A program made the position numbers and the translations under genes. This document shows, one piece after another, positions 45,420 to 56,502 of a DNA stretch of 64,000 bases; position 1 is the first letter of the stretch; every line of letters starts with the position of its first letter. The notes beneath the pieces are model-generated. The model worked only from the letters and a program-made list of their open reading frames with translations, was not told where the DNA came from and searched no databases. Source of the stretch: Coniferiporia sulphurascens (taxonomy: Eukaryota > Basidiomycota > Agaricomycetes > Hymenochaetales > Hymenochaetaceae); the NCBI GenBank assembly GCA_002794785.1, contig NBBA01000004.1, positions 930,001 to 994,000 of the forward strand, in the 5' to 3' direction.

Positions 45420-48400
45420 AAACTTTTACTAGGTGGAGTAAACTTGTAAAATGTTTGATTAATTCGATCGTTAGTGCTTTCGTCATAATATCAGCCTTTT
45501 GCTGTCCAGTTGGAATATATGAAACTGATATGGTTTCATTCTCAATATAATCTCGTAAAAAATCTTTTCGTATATCAATGTGTTTTGTTCTTTGCATATA
45601 TTTTTGTTCCGTTGAATTTACTATAGTTATGGCTGCTTGATTATCACATAATATTTTTGTAGGTGTATCCAAGGTCTGCAGTACCTCTTCAACCAGTCTT
45701 CTTAGCCATATAGCTTCTTTTACTCCATGAGTTAAAGCTTGTAATTCCGCTTCACATACTGATAATGACACTAATTCTTGTTTTTTACTTGACCATGATG
45801 TCGTTGCATTTCCTATTTGGAATATATATCCTGATATTGCTTTATGGCCTTCTTGTGTCATTCCATCAGCATCGGTATATCCGATTAACTCAATTGGTTC
45901 TTTTCCTCCGAGTATTAACCAATAATCGTTCGTTCCTTTTAAATATTTGAAGCAGTGTTTTACTGCATTGTAATGTTCAATACTAGGTTTATTTAAATGC
46001 CTAGCAAATTGGCCTGTTGTGAATGATATGTCAGGTCTCGTACAATCTGCTGCATATCGTAATGCTCCAACCATGTTCATATATGGTATTTGATTCATGA
46101 AGTTTAATTCTTCATTAGTTGGGTTTTCAAGTGATTTTAACACTTGACCAGGTGTCATTGGTGTTCGTACCGTTGCAGCGTCTTTTAATTTATATTTTTC
46201 TATTATATTATCAATATAATGTTTTTGTCTTAATTTTATAATTCCTTCATCTCGGTTTCTTTCGATTTCAATGCCGAGTAACCAATGTATATTGTTTCCA
46301 TCAGTAAATTTTACATGTTTTCCTATTTCATTTTTAAAGGCTTTTATTATTAATAGATTTAAGCCACATATCGTTATGTCATCAACATGTATGAAAAGTA
46401 TTAGAATTGTTTTTCCTTTTACTTTTCTTAGGAATACTGCGTTATCTTGGAGTGCTTGTGTTAGTCCTATTCCAATTAATATTTCAGATAATTTTTTATA
46501 CCATCGTCTGCCTGCTTGTTTTAATCCGTATAAGGCTTTATTTAATTTTAAAACTTGTCCAGGTTTTATTATGATTAAATTTCCTGGTGGTGGTTTTATG
46601 TATATATTTTTGTCTTTTTCTAATTCACCATATAAGTAAGCTGATTTAATATCGATTTGGTGAATTTTGTAATTATTTGTTGCGCTCCAACTTAATATAG
46701 TTCTTACTGTAGCTAATCGTGCTACTGGAGCGAATGTGTCATTTGAGTAGTAGTCTATGCCTTCTTTTTGGGCAAATCCTTGAACTACTAATCTTGCTTT
46801 GTAATGTTCGATTTCTCCGTTTGCTAATCTTTTTGTTTTGTAAACGAATCTTGTTCCAATTATATTTGCTTCTTTTGGTGGATCAATGATTTTCCATGTA
46901 GATCTTTCGATTAACGTTTTTATTTCTTCTTTCATTGCCGTGATCCACTGATTTGTGTCAATTCTATTGATCGCTTGTTGATATGAATTAGGATCACCTA
47001 TTAATTCCGTATTGAATTGATTAAATTCCGTAAGATAAGCAACTGTATTTTGTTCGTCAAAGTTTAGACCTAATGATCGTTTCATTGGTTTAATAGTTCT
47101 TATTGGTCTTTCGTTTGTTAATTCTTTTATTTGCTCATTTTGTTTTTCTGTTATATTCTCCCCTTCAATTTTAGATGGTGGAGAATCTAAAAATTGTAAA
47201 TTTCATTCGACTGTAATTTTTCTGTTTTGATAGGTTCTATGACCTTTACTTTCTTCGTCAAATCCTAGCCATTGTGCATATTTTCCTTTTGGTTGTAATT
47301 TATTAACATCTTCTTGTCGTATAATGCAATATTGGCCGAATTCTTTTAGATCATCAATGTTATAATTTTCGTTATATCGTTTAAAATATGGTGTTTTAAA
47401 ATCAATAGCGCTCTTTGGCATTCTATTGTAAACATAAGTACTGTATTTTACAGCTTCTCCCCATAGACTGGGTGGTAATTTTGCTTGTAGCAGATTTACT
47501 TGTGTATTATTTAAAATCGTTTGATGTGATCGTTCTGCTACTCCATTTTGTTGTGGTGTATCGTGAACAGTCAGCTTTTGTATCGTTCCATGTTTTTCTA
47601 AATATTCAGTGAATTGTTTACTTAAAAACACTGTGTCGTTATCGCTTTGTAATATTTTTATTTTTATATTAAATTGTGTATTGAGCATAGTAGCCCAAGT
47701 CATATAAGCATTTAAGCCCTCATCTTTTGTTTTTAATAAAATCATTTTTATCCATCTTGTAGTGTCATCTACAAGTGTTAGAAGATATTTATACCCTCCA
47801 ATAGCATGTGTGGATGCTGGACCCCATATGTCCATATGTATGTGATCGCCAAATTTTTCAGCTAACTTTGAAATACGTAATTTTGGGATTTGCATTCTTT
47901 TTATATTTGCTTCAAGGCAAATTGTGCATTGAGTTTCGTCGTAGTTTGAAATTTTGTTTTTTGTAATTTGATCTTCTTTTAGTAATCGTTTTATGTAAGC
48001 ATAACTTATATGCCCGAGTTTTTTGTGAAGTTCAAATAATGTTACATTTTTTGTGGCCGCTTGTACATCATTGTTAAATATACTATACAATCCATTTTTA
48101 TTTATGATTTTTCCGCATAAAGATCCATTAGGATACTTTATTGTACATTCGTTTTCTTTATAAATAAATTCATAGCCATCTTGACATAGAAGTCCTTGAG
48201 AGACTAATGTCATATTCATTTTAGGATTGTAGTATACATTTGATAATATTATGACACTTACCGAGTGTCCGTTGGGGATGTAAAGCTTAAGATCCCCTAC
48301 TATGTTTGCCATAAATGTTGTTTTATTTGTGGCCGTTATCATAATTGCGTCGGTTTTGTATGTATTTCGTAATCGATTTAGATATGGTGTTAGATGTATC

Positions 48401-50265
48401 GTTGCACCAGTATCGATTATATCCATTGAGGAATAAATATTGTTAGCAAATTTTTCTGTTGTTATAACGTTAATGCTTACGTCTAGATTGTTATCATCCA
48501 CGTCTTCCATGGCGCTATCGTAGTTTCCTATTTTGTCAAGGAAATCGTTATAGGAATAGATTGGGAATTCTCCCATGTTGAAATCGTTATCATCGACTTC
48601 AGTTATGAAGGCTCCTATTTCACCTTGGCCTATTACAGTGCTTAGTTCGATTCGAGAGCTCGATGTGACGTTTGTTGCTGCTGATGCTGCGGTATGTTTA
48701 GCCTGGGCCGCACTTGCCCCAGTCGTTGTCGGTGCCGCTGACGCACCCGTTTCCTTCCCTTTTCCTTTTTCGTCATTTGCATCCTCTTTCTTCTTCTGGG
48801 CTGCCTTTGTCCATTCCATTTTCGGCACCCAGCAGTCTCGACTAAAATGCCCTAACTTATTACAGTTGTAGCATTTGATAACGTGTGATTGTTGGTTAGG
48901 GGAATATCCCCCTCGTCCTCGTCCTTGCATATATCCTCCATGGCCCCTATAGCCGCGACCTCGTGGCTGTACTCCGCGGCTGTTACCACGTCCGCGGCCC
49001 CTAAAGTAAGGGTGGTTCTGCTCGTCCTTGGGCAGGTGGTTAGCTGCCGCTCCTGTCCTCTGATGATTTTTACGCCACCCCTCAAAGGCGTTTCTCAGTG
49101 CCGTTAGTAAAAATTGAGGGGTTAGTTCAATTTCATCTTTGTCTGGGTTCGTTTTGTTGATTGTTTTAATATATAACTCACTCTGTGTGAGTACGTATTG
49201 ATATTGTTCGGGCGTTGCCCACGTAATAGCCGATATGTATGTCGACTCTGAAACTTTTACCCCTTGGGCTATGAGTTCCTCGTATTTATTGCTGAGGTTA
49301 TCGAGTGTTCCATCAAAATGGCTGACATGACCTCTGATATCAAAAAGGGCAGCCTCATTAAAGCCCTTTGTAATTGTTGTCTGGACGTTATATCGTCCGT
49401 CAAGCGCTTTGAGTAGCGCTGGAATATCTTTGTTAAAATTAAGATAATAAGCCAATATCTTGTCGGGCATAGTGCGCATAATGCCGTTATATAAAGCGCT
49501 TGATATACCAGCCTCTCCAGTTCCTGGGGAGTTAGTGAGCAGGTTACCGTAACCTGCACTCTCGATGGCACTGCGGACTCTGTAATTCCAGAGTTTGTAG
49601 TTTCTGTGCCCGTCGAGTTTCTCGATTCTGTCAAAGAATTTCTGGAGTTCCATGAGTTTAGTTGCCATACTCGGTTCATCTTCCTCGGTATCATTAGCGT
49701 CTGAATCATCAGGATCAGATGGTTCTGATGGCTCATGTGATGGGTTATTTTTAGATTCTTCGGAGTTTTCTTCTTCGTTATCTTCTTTTTTATCATCGTC
49801 TTCTTTCTTATCATTTTCTTCTTCTGGCTTAATATAAGGGTTATCAATTTTAAATTGTGCTTTTTCATTTGGATCTGATATGCCCAAATATGTACTTATT
49901 CGGTATCTGATTTCAGATGATTTTCCTTGATCTGATATTCCTAAATCTTTAGCGTGATTCGTTAGTTCCAGTTTATAATCAGTTCTTATTTTTTATTTTT
50001 CGTCTTTGGTAGAGTTATCATACCTGTTTATTCGATCTTGTATTTGTTGTTCCGTTCCGTTAATAGGTATTTGTCTTAGGTTACATTGAAGTATTAGGTC
50101 GACTAACCTTTTGCTATCTTTAGCTTTTTGAATTTTTTCTTTGAGTTCTTCGATAGTAGATGACTGTGTATACGTTATTTTTAGTTCGTTAGCTATTATT
50201 CGTAATCCTGATAATTTTTGCAAATGTGTTTGCTCACGAGTGTTTGGTTTCTGTCCGTCAGACAT
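45418..50265 (-). pseudogene. Copia gag-pol polyprotein with two in-frame stops
   Basis: A single frame of 1616 codons runs from ATG 50265 to the TGA at 45418, broken only by TAA at 49995-49993 (codon 91) and TGA at 47205-47203 (codon 1021). In order: an N-terminal region with SAP-like helices, an acidic linker, Gag, a CCHC knuckle (CYNCNKLGHFSRDC, about 48830-48875), the protease with IDTGATIHL, the pre-integrase LHKKLGHISY and CTICLEANIK zinc region, the integrase core (DIWGPAS, LQSDNDT, QQNGVAERSH), then RT with FIHVDDITI (HVDD where YVDD is usual) and RNase H (GYTDADG, CEAELQAL, CDNQAAI). The second stop lies between integrase and RT, in a context that suggests a C-to-T change at a CpG. 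No frameshift is present. Confidence 0.93.
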
Positions 50266-50320
50266 GATTTCGTTATTCGAGGATGTATATGTTCATTAAT
50301 CATTTCGTTAGTTGTAGAGT

Positions 50321-50334
50321 CAAGGCTCATAACC
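50321..50334 (-). other. Primer-binding site complementary to an internal part of initiator tRNA-Met
   Basis: Directly after the 5' LTR the element strand reads GGTTATGAGCCTTG. GGTTATGAGCC is the complement of the anticodon stem-loop of initiator tRNA-Met (loop containing CAT). Copia of Drosophila is primed by a half tRNA-iMet in the same way. The adjacency is seen; the use of a cleaved tRNA is inferred. Confidence 0.7.
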
Positions 50335-50587
50335 TCTTAAAATCTATGCACGTTGTGGTAGACGATGAGGTGCAGTGGTGAAGTTCAGGCAAGGTGGGTT
50401 ATCAGTGTAAACCGATGTATTTCTAGGGCAAGACCAGCTCCCCTTATATACACATTCCGTGGGCTAGTACTACTATAACTATCTAGCTCCTATATTGTAT
50501 GGCGTTATCGTTGCGTTATCGTTCACTTAGTAAGGTGGTTGATCATATGACCACTATATTTATATCGTTTGTTATATTTATTTAATA
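50335..50587 (-). repeat. 5' LTR of the copia element
   Basis: 253 bp, same length as the 3' LTR. On the element strand it starts TATTAAAT after the target duplication and ends TTTTAAGA at the primer site. Confidence 0.92.
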
Positions 50588-50592
50588 CACAT
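50588..50592. repeat. Target-site duplication, right copy
   Basis: CACAT after the 5' LTR, identical to 45153-45157. Confidence 0.75.
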
Positions 50593-50999
50593 TGTTAAAG
50601 CATTACTTCTCATTTACCGGCAACTCTCCCTTTTCTTAAATAGTCTTACCCGTGGTATTCGAGACTTTTATTCCGACGTCTCGGTATATAGCATGGGCTT
50701 AGTAGCCTCTTGAGTGTTCCCGCCGATCCAAATGTTTGCACGAAGTTGCATACACGCCCAGCACGATTGTACGACAGAAATTTATTAGCCACATAATCTG
50801 TCAATCCTACGAACTAGTTATTATCGACGAGACATAGAAGAATCGTGCACGAGCAGTAAGGGTAAATTGATGATACTCGAAGCACGATCGGACACATATC
50901 CATGACTGTGTATGAGGAGTGTCGCATAGCCGTTTGGTGAACGGCGGAAAGAACGGGAGACAAAGAAAACCAGTGGGAGCATCATACCACTAACACGCT
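50593..50999. other. Spacer between retrotransposon and unit 3
   Basis: About 400 bp. Its right end (about 50930-50999) matches sequence beyond the stop codon of membrane copy 6, so unit 3 begins here. No gene. Confidence 0.4.
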
Positions 51000-51375
51000 C
51001 AGAAATCATCAGCGTCGAAGCGCCCGTATGTCATTTAACGGATGTGACGTTCAGCAGGAGGAGTAATATTTCCCGTACATACGGGGAGCTGAAATTAAGA
51101 TGGAGATTCCCCTGGGCTTATGTGCCGACCTTCATCGGCAATGACTGAGATCGCAAAAGAAATCCAATGGCGATGCAGATCGCTCCGAAAATGCAGCTTA
51201 TTGCTAGTCCGACGATCGTCAACTTGCGAGATAGATCACCGCGGTTATACTTTACATCCATTTTTTTCCGGGCCGCAACAGTTAGGGGGCGTGGCGAGCT
51301 CTTCATGAAGTAACACCTCCCATTTTCTGTCATAATCTTGAGACCTGAGGTTATGAGGTCTGGTCAGCATCGCTA
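51000..51375 (-). pseudogene. Membrane-family pseudogene with a large internal deletion (unit 3)
   Basis: The last codons of the family gene (YG..DADDF and stop, about 51000-51033) are joined directly to sequence of the early first exon (from about 51040: SSPYVREI..LLL-like segment, LLRSQSLPMKVGT, RGDLSRKLTIVGLAISCIFGAICIAIG). About 1.3 kb of the middle and the intron are missing compared with copy 6. The start ATG is present (about 51370, MLTRPHNL), but an extra A in the run before MDVKYNRGD shifts the frame. The flanking sequence matches copy 6, so this is the third unit. Confidence 0.85.
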
Positions 51376-51744
51376 TAGAACATAGCCCTAATTAAAAATC
51401 ATTAAACGCAAATGCAAAGTTTATTCACCTAGGATTATGGGTGGGTCACTCTTCGGTATGGCATCACCAGCACCTGGCAGAAGGTCTTCCGAAAGCAAAA
51501 GGTGTTGTGGACGTGGACGTATTGAGCATAAACGTCTTCCGTTGAAGCGTATTAACGTGTTGCAGACGAATTCTTGCGAGTCGATAAGATGATAAACACA
51601 TTTTCTTTGCAACTAGCTAATACAAGGCTGGCCTTGTCTTTCAAACTTTGCTTCCCGGATAAGTGGTAAGAAAGGGTTTCCCTTCATGAACACAAACCTC
51701 CTAGTGTCATGTATTGCATCATTGCTCAGGTCCTGGTGGCCATC

Positions 51745-52860
51745 GAAGAGAACCTTGTAGGTCGCGTGTAGTTGGCTCTGCGTGCCAAACCCTTGCGTTC
51801 CTCTCGTAAGTTCACAGCCGTGGAACATTCTATTCCCCTAGACAACTGCCGAAATACACTCGCAAGCATGTAGTCAGAGAGTTGATTTTAATTTAAGCCA
51901 CCGCTTCGACCGCGCGGCGGTTAAGAAAGAGGGGCTAGGATTAGGAGACGCCCATATCCGATTCTGGTGAGCGGATGCCGAAAACTAGATTTCATAACGC
52001 CTATGGAGAGCAGCGTGTATCAAGCGGGCAGAGTTTGCATCCCAAGCCTCGCGTTTACGAAGCCGCCTTTCGCCAGGGTCCCGAGAAAATTTTCAATAGC
52101 ATTGGCATTGTGAGGAACAAGGACAGACGATCTTTTCGTGGGATGCCTGAAGGTTCTGGGAGAGAAAATATTTGCAAACGCTTAACATGGACAACAATAG
52201 CGGCCTGTGTGATCAACTCACAAAGAAGCGACTGCACGCATTAGAAGAGCACCGCTTGTGCTAGCTCTCGTTTTCTTCAACTTCTAAGGCCTCGTAACCG
52301 ACGTAAATAACTTCCGAGCACCGCTCGCACGCGATCATATGTAGATCGTTCTCTAGCTCCGTCTCGCTTATTGCATACGAGCCTCCGCAACGACATGCGT
52401 ACCTCCAGCTTTCCTGTACACCATCCTCCGCTTCAATACACGTGAACTCCTCAAGAGAGACGACCTGTGCAGGACGAGGTCCGGCAGCAGCGAAGCTAGA
52501 AGAGTATGCCGAGAGCACCAAGGATTCATTATACGCGGCACGGGCTTCGGGGTCCATCAACGTGCGGTACGCTTCTTGTATGCGTCCAATGTCGAACGTG
52601 TTCACGGGTTCGACGCTTAAATTTTTTCCTGTGCATCGATCGAGAAATTTTTTCTTGTCCGGATGAGAAGAGAGAAGGACGCGATGATATGCAGATTTTA
52701 TCTCATCTTGCGATGCAGAGGTAGATACGCGCAGGAGTTGGTAGTACGTTTCATGGTTGGATGCCACTGAGCAGTCTTGAACCATTGAGATGGTTACAAC
52801 TTCGGCTTCGGCTCCGTCTGCAAGGCTCGATAGGTTTATACCTATAAAAGGCAATATTTA
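51745..52860. repeat. Duplication unit 3, DPH4-containing half
   Basis: Same ordered segments as 42860-43850 and 38990-40390, with the intact DPH4 at its right end. This unit may be the original one, since its DPH4 is whole. Confidence 0.7.
52261..52785 (-). CDS. dph4: DPH4-like J-domain protein with CSL zinc finger (diphthamide biosynthesis)
   Basis: Single-exon gene of 174 residues from ATG 52785. The J domain runs from YYQLLRVS (14-21) with HPD at 41-43. After a short linker comes VVSLEEFT, then WRYACRCGGSYAIS and HMIACERCSEVIYVGYE, the four-cysteine CSL/DPH zinc finger. A J domain followed by this finger is diagnostic of Dph4/DNAJC24, which binds iron and supports the radical Dph1-Dph2 enzyme in making diphthamide on elongation factor 2. 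The frame is open back to 52854, but that part contains CTTTTATAGG, more likely the promoter TATA. It is the only intact copy here; two broken ones lie at 39.8-40.3 and 43.3-43.8 kb. Confidence 0.9.
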   Translation of the reverse strand: MVQDCSVASNHETYYQLLRVSTSASQDEIKSAYHRVLLSSHPDKKKFLDRCTGKNLSVEPVNTFDIGRIQEAYRTLMDPEARAAYNESLVLSAYSSSFAAAGPRPAQVVSLEEFTCIEAEDGVQESWRYACRCGGSYAISETELENDLHMIACERCSEVIYVGYEALEVEENES

Positions 52861-53532
52861 TGACATCAACTGTCCCGGCGAAAAGACTATATTTGGAAAT
52901 GGCTTATTTTACATAGGCTAAACTTTATTCTATGCGTGGAGTCTGGACTGTCGGCGAAAACTTGGAAGTAAAAAAACATACACTATACTGTACATGGGGG
53001 GATGACTGGTAATGGACTGACTCCGCTTCTGTATTTATAAATAGAAACACAATAAATAAAGAAAAAAATCATCAAAGGGCGGGTGCCTGTCGCTGTAGTA
53101 GCCGCCATAGCTCGAACTTTAAGTCTCCAAAACGCATCATCTGGGGTATTCCTAAGGGATGGCTAAGCTAATATAATCGCATTTTATTACCTCGTCTACC
53201 GAGATCACCGAGCTGCCGTAATGAAAAAAGTAGATCTGGTTCTCATGCACTTGAGCTGACCTCTCGTCGGTGGGGTGCCCGGACGCCTACTAATGAACTA
53301 TAATTTCTCTATTTGGGTCGTGTTGTGCATCACGAACTGTCTTTCCCGCCGTGCAGGGGTTCCTAGCTATCAACTCAGTGGAAGCTTTAGGCTTCTATTG
53401 TCAGAGATCATTACTATTATTACTATTACGGAGCGGGGGAGTTTTGATTATATACACATAACGAGTTAATTCGTGACACATACATATAGTCCAATAGGTC
53501 TACGACGTCGACCAGCCCGAGCCCTCAGCAGC
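52861..53532. other. Intergenic region before the esterase
   Basis: About 670 bp, AT-rich, with a run of ATTATTACT-type units near 53407-53430. No gene supported. Confidence 0.45.
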
Positions 53533-55166
53533 TCACGGAGCCTCCAACCAGTTCTTAATCCTTTTGTAGCATTCTTTAGACTCGGAGTTAAAGAACGGAA
53601 GTATCATGTAAATATGATTTCCTCCAGGCTGTTCGTAATACGTGACTTTATCCCCGATATCCGCAGCCATTCTGCAAGAAGAAGGAAAGCACAGTGAGTG
53701 AGATGCCTTCACTTTTCAAGTGTGCAGAAAAAAATAGGTATGTGAGGCGTACCGCTCTTTGAGTGTGCGAGCAGAATCAGCCAGCTGCTCAGCACCGCCT
53801 TCAATAAACTATGTTAATATATGTGGGGAGCCCACATAGAGTGGAGAGGCGAAGCTTTGACTCACGGCTTAATCCTAGTTGAGCAAGGTACGGCTTTCTT
53901 TTAAGGCAGGCTTGAGGGGTAAGAGCATGTTCTCACGGGGGGGGGGGGGCCACACAGCCACCACGCTTTGCCGACTAATCTAGCTTTTTGGAGGCCCTTA
54001 ACCGGATAACTGGAGGGCTTCGCCCCCCAATAAGTGTCTTCGGGAACCCCGCAAACAATCCCTTTATTTCCTCCGCCGGAAGCACAAGTGATGCAGGCGA
54101 AATCCACGAGTTCCGTACACCTTCCTCCTCCGGAAGCGTCCCAAGGATGGCGCGCAGTGCGCAACCTTCAGAGATGATACGCTGAACGGTATCAGTTTGC
54201 CGATTTTCGACCCACGATGTCCCCGGCCCATCATGCGTCACAACGAACTCCGTGGCGGGGGAGAGCATGAGCAAGCCTCCCGGGATACCAAGTCCACGGA
54301 CATCCGCAGAACGGTTGAGATGGACTTGGTTGGCTACGAGATAGCGCGAGAGCATGTGCGCTAAGAGGCCACCGGCAGAGTCGCCTGCGACGATGATATC
54401 CGCAGACTGAAAACCTATAGTGGTGACGAGATAGTTGTACCCCGCAATAGCATCGATGAGCGCAGCGGGAAACGGGTTCGTAGGTGCGAAAGGTTTCGCA
54501 GAGGATAGACGGTAATCAAGCGAGAACACGCGTGAGACGGTCGGGCAATATTCCAATAGGTCGCGATAAACCTTCGAGTATATGTCGTTTGGAGCGGCAC
54601 TCCCCATCTTTTAGTCAACCGTGATTAGCTGCAAATCATGGAGAGTAAGAGGGGTCCCCACGAAAAAGCCGCCACCTGCGAAGGAAATAATGCTTAATAT
54701 CAAAGAAACAAAGTCCAATCAAGTTACACTACTCACCGTGAAAATAGAGGACAACCTTCTCCCCTTCTTTCGGTTTCCGCATATACTTTCCATGCTCCCC
54801 CTTCCTTCCATACCAAAAACCAAACACCTGATCAGATTCCACATTATTCGCTTTGGCTTTCTCAGCAATTTCGCCAACGATTAGTTCCGGCGTTGCCTCA
54901 ATCCACGTAAAGCCATTATTTTCAGAGTTGCTGACCCACTTGTTGGGGGCCGTTTTAGTGAAGAGCCCGGCATTGAGTATGACATCGAGGACTGCAGAGA
55001 ATAGCCGCACGAAAACCGAGCGCCCTACGCCCCACGAACGGTGCGGGCGCAAGGCAGGTGCCAGTGACGTGCAAAGCCAGTATGGTATACGGATGAATGT
55101 AAGGGTGGCAATGGCAAACGTGAGATACAGTGCCTTGAGAGGCTGATTTCTGAATGGGAACGACAT
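53533..55166 (-). CDS. HSL/arylacetamide-deacetylase-type alpha/beta hydrolase (esterase), 3' structure doubtful
   Basis: Exons 55166-54737, 54675-54662 (14 nt) and 54607 onward join in frame. The N-terminus has a membrane anchor (residues about 10-35). HGGGFF (143-148) is the oxyanion-hole motif of the hormone-sensitive-lipase family; exon 3 continues MGSAAPNDIY, and GDSAGG holds the nucleophile Ser225. Later exons are recognisable: IEGGAEQLADSARTLKER (53808-53753) and a last exon from 53671 with QPGGNHIYMI (probable catalytic His) ending at TGA 53533. The link between exon 3 and the GGAEQL exon is the problem: after FPKTLI (54029) there is no GT donor, a stop follows at 53975, and the gap of about 220 bp contains a G/C run. 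Either an unusual intron is used or the gene is recently broken. Confidence 0.72.
53937..53951. repeat. Poly-G run
   Basis: A run of 13 G (with flanking C residues) inside the doubtful intron of the esterase gene. Such runs are prone to slippage and to assembly error. Confidence 0.6.
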
Positions 55167-56502
55167 GTAGTCTTGAAGTTAAAGCTAATAGAAGTGTTAT
55201 ACAAACCGATTATGAGAGCGAAGACTTTATATTGATACTGCCAGTTTATAGTACCGTACAGCTGTCCGACGGGCCGCACATGCGGAAGAAAGCGGGAAAG
55301 CCATCAATAAGCAAAGAACATTAACAAGTTTACTAATGATAATGGTTATTATCCACGTGATGTTTTAGTTTTAGTACAAGACAAGACTTAAGTTTTTTCA
55401 AACTTGAAGTCGACTAAATCGATTCAACCGAAGAGCCTATCCAGCCTTGAGTGATACCGGATGGCGCTGAACAGACACTTGAGCCGTCTTCAAGGGCCTG
55501 AACGGAAAATGCTGTACTTCCTCTTGGAGACAGTAGTGTTGCGAAACAGTCGACGGGAGCTGACTGAGGAGAGTAGTCCGAGTCGCAAGAGACTCGGACT
55601 CGGAGATGGATGAGCTAAAAATTGAAGATGACTAAGCTGATTGATGCCAAAAATAACTTTTAACGGCCTTAACGACAGCACTGGATGCATCGGATCGTTG
55701 CAAGGAAATCAACTGCGCCGCCGACTTCATGTGTTAATTCTCATTGCCACGATTCCTCGCTTGATTCCTTGCCTTGATCAGGGTGTATGATATTGTTGGT
55801 CTAGGGCCTGACAGGGAAGCAAAGGTCTTGTTTTCTCCGTCCCTTTGCTAGTCATTACAATTTAATGATGCACGGGCCAGCGATTGTTACCGGGGATGAG
55901 CTCGACTTGGACACGAGAACCTACGGCGGCCGGCGGCCGGGACGCAGCAAAGGCACGGCCATATGCTGGCGAAAACGGCACCTCACAAGTGATCATTTGC
56001 TTCTGCAAGCGTATACTTAGATCTCGCCCCATCAAGACTGGGAAGCCCTGTATCAAAAAGATGGCTGTTCGTTGGCAGCAGTTGAGTGGTGGACACATGC
56101 AGACCGGGACGTTCCACGTCTGTCTCAGGCTTCAAATCGCTCCCCGGGTCTCGCTTCCCTGTGTGTTGGCGACCGCTGTAGCTCGTAACCGCAGTGCCCA
56201 AGCGCGGTTGGCAACAAAAGAGATGTGAAGTAATCAGCAGAAAATAGGAACGCCAACCGGCTTCCACGAACCATGGACCACACGGCCTCGGCACATCACA
56301 ATGGGCTAGCGAGTACAAATACCTGTGATCCGTCCCTCCTCAACTCCATCTTTCCCCTTTCCTTCATCCTCCCCTCCCTTTTTTCTTTTCTAGTTGACTG
56401 CTAGGCCGGGCGCCTCGCTTTCATTTTTTGCTTATTTCAATCCCCTTAGGACCTTTTCAAGTTCGGCAGCAAGTTTATCCCGAAGTAGTAGAGCTAGGAA
56501 AT
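55167..56502. other. Intergenic region between esterase and aspartic protease
   Basis: About 1.3 kb. The ORFs at 55862-56318 on both strands are GC-rich but have no recognisable motif. The last 100 bp are pyrimidine-rich, probably the protease promoter. Confidence 0.45.

Larger units (their letters stand above)
45158..50587 (-). mobile_element. Ty1/copia LTR retrotransposon
   Basis: 5.4-kb element in minus orientation. Two 253-bp LTRs flank one continuous gag-pol frame; a polypurine tract and a primer-binding site lie directly inside the LTRs, and a 5-bp target duplication flanks the whole. The domain order (Gag, zinc knuckle, protease, integrase, reverse transcriptase, RNase H) with integrase before RT defines copia rather than gypsy. 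The element is visibly AT-richer than the host genes and has no introns. It sits just left of duplication unit 3. Two in-frame stops make this copy non-autonomous. Confidence 0.95.

Noticed and set aside
55862..56318. ORFs on both strands between esterase and protease
   Set aside because: No family resemblance and conflicting frames; GC-rich sequence alone can explain them.
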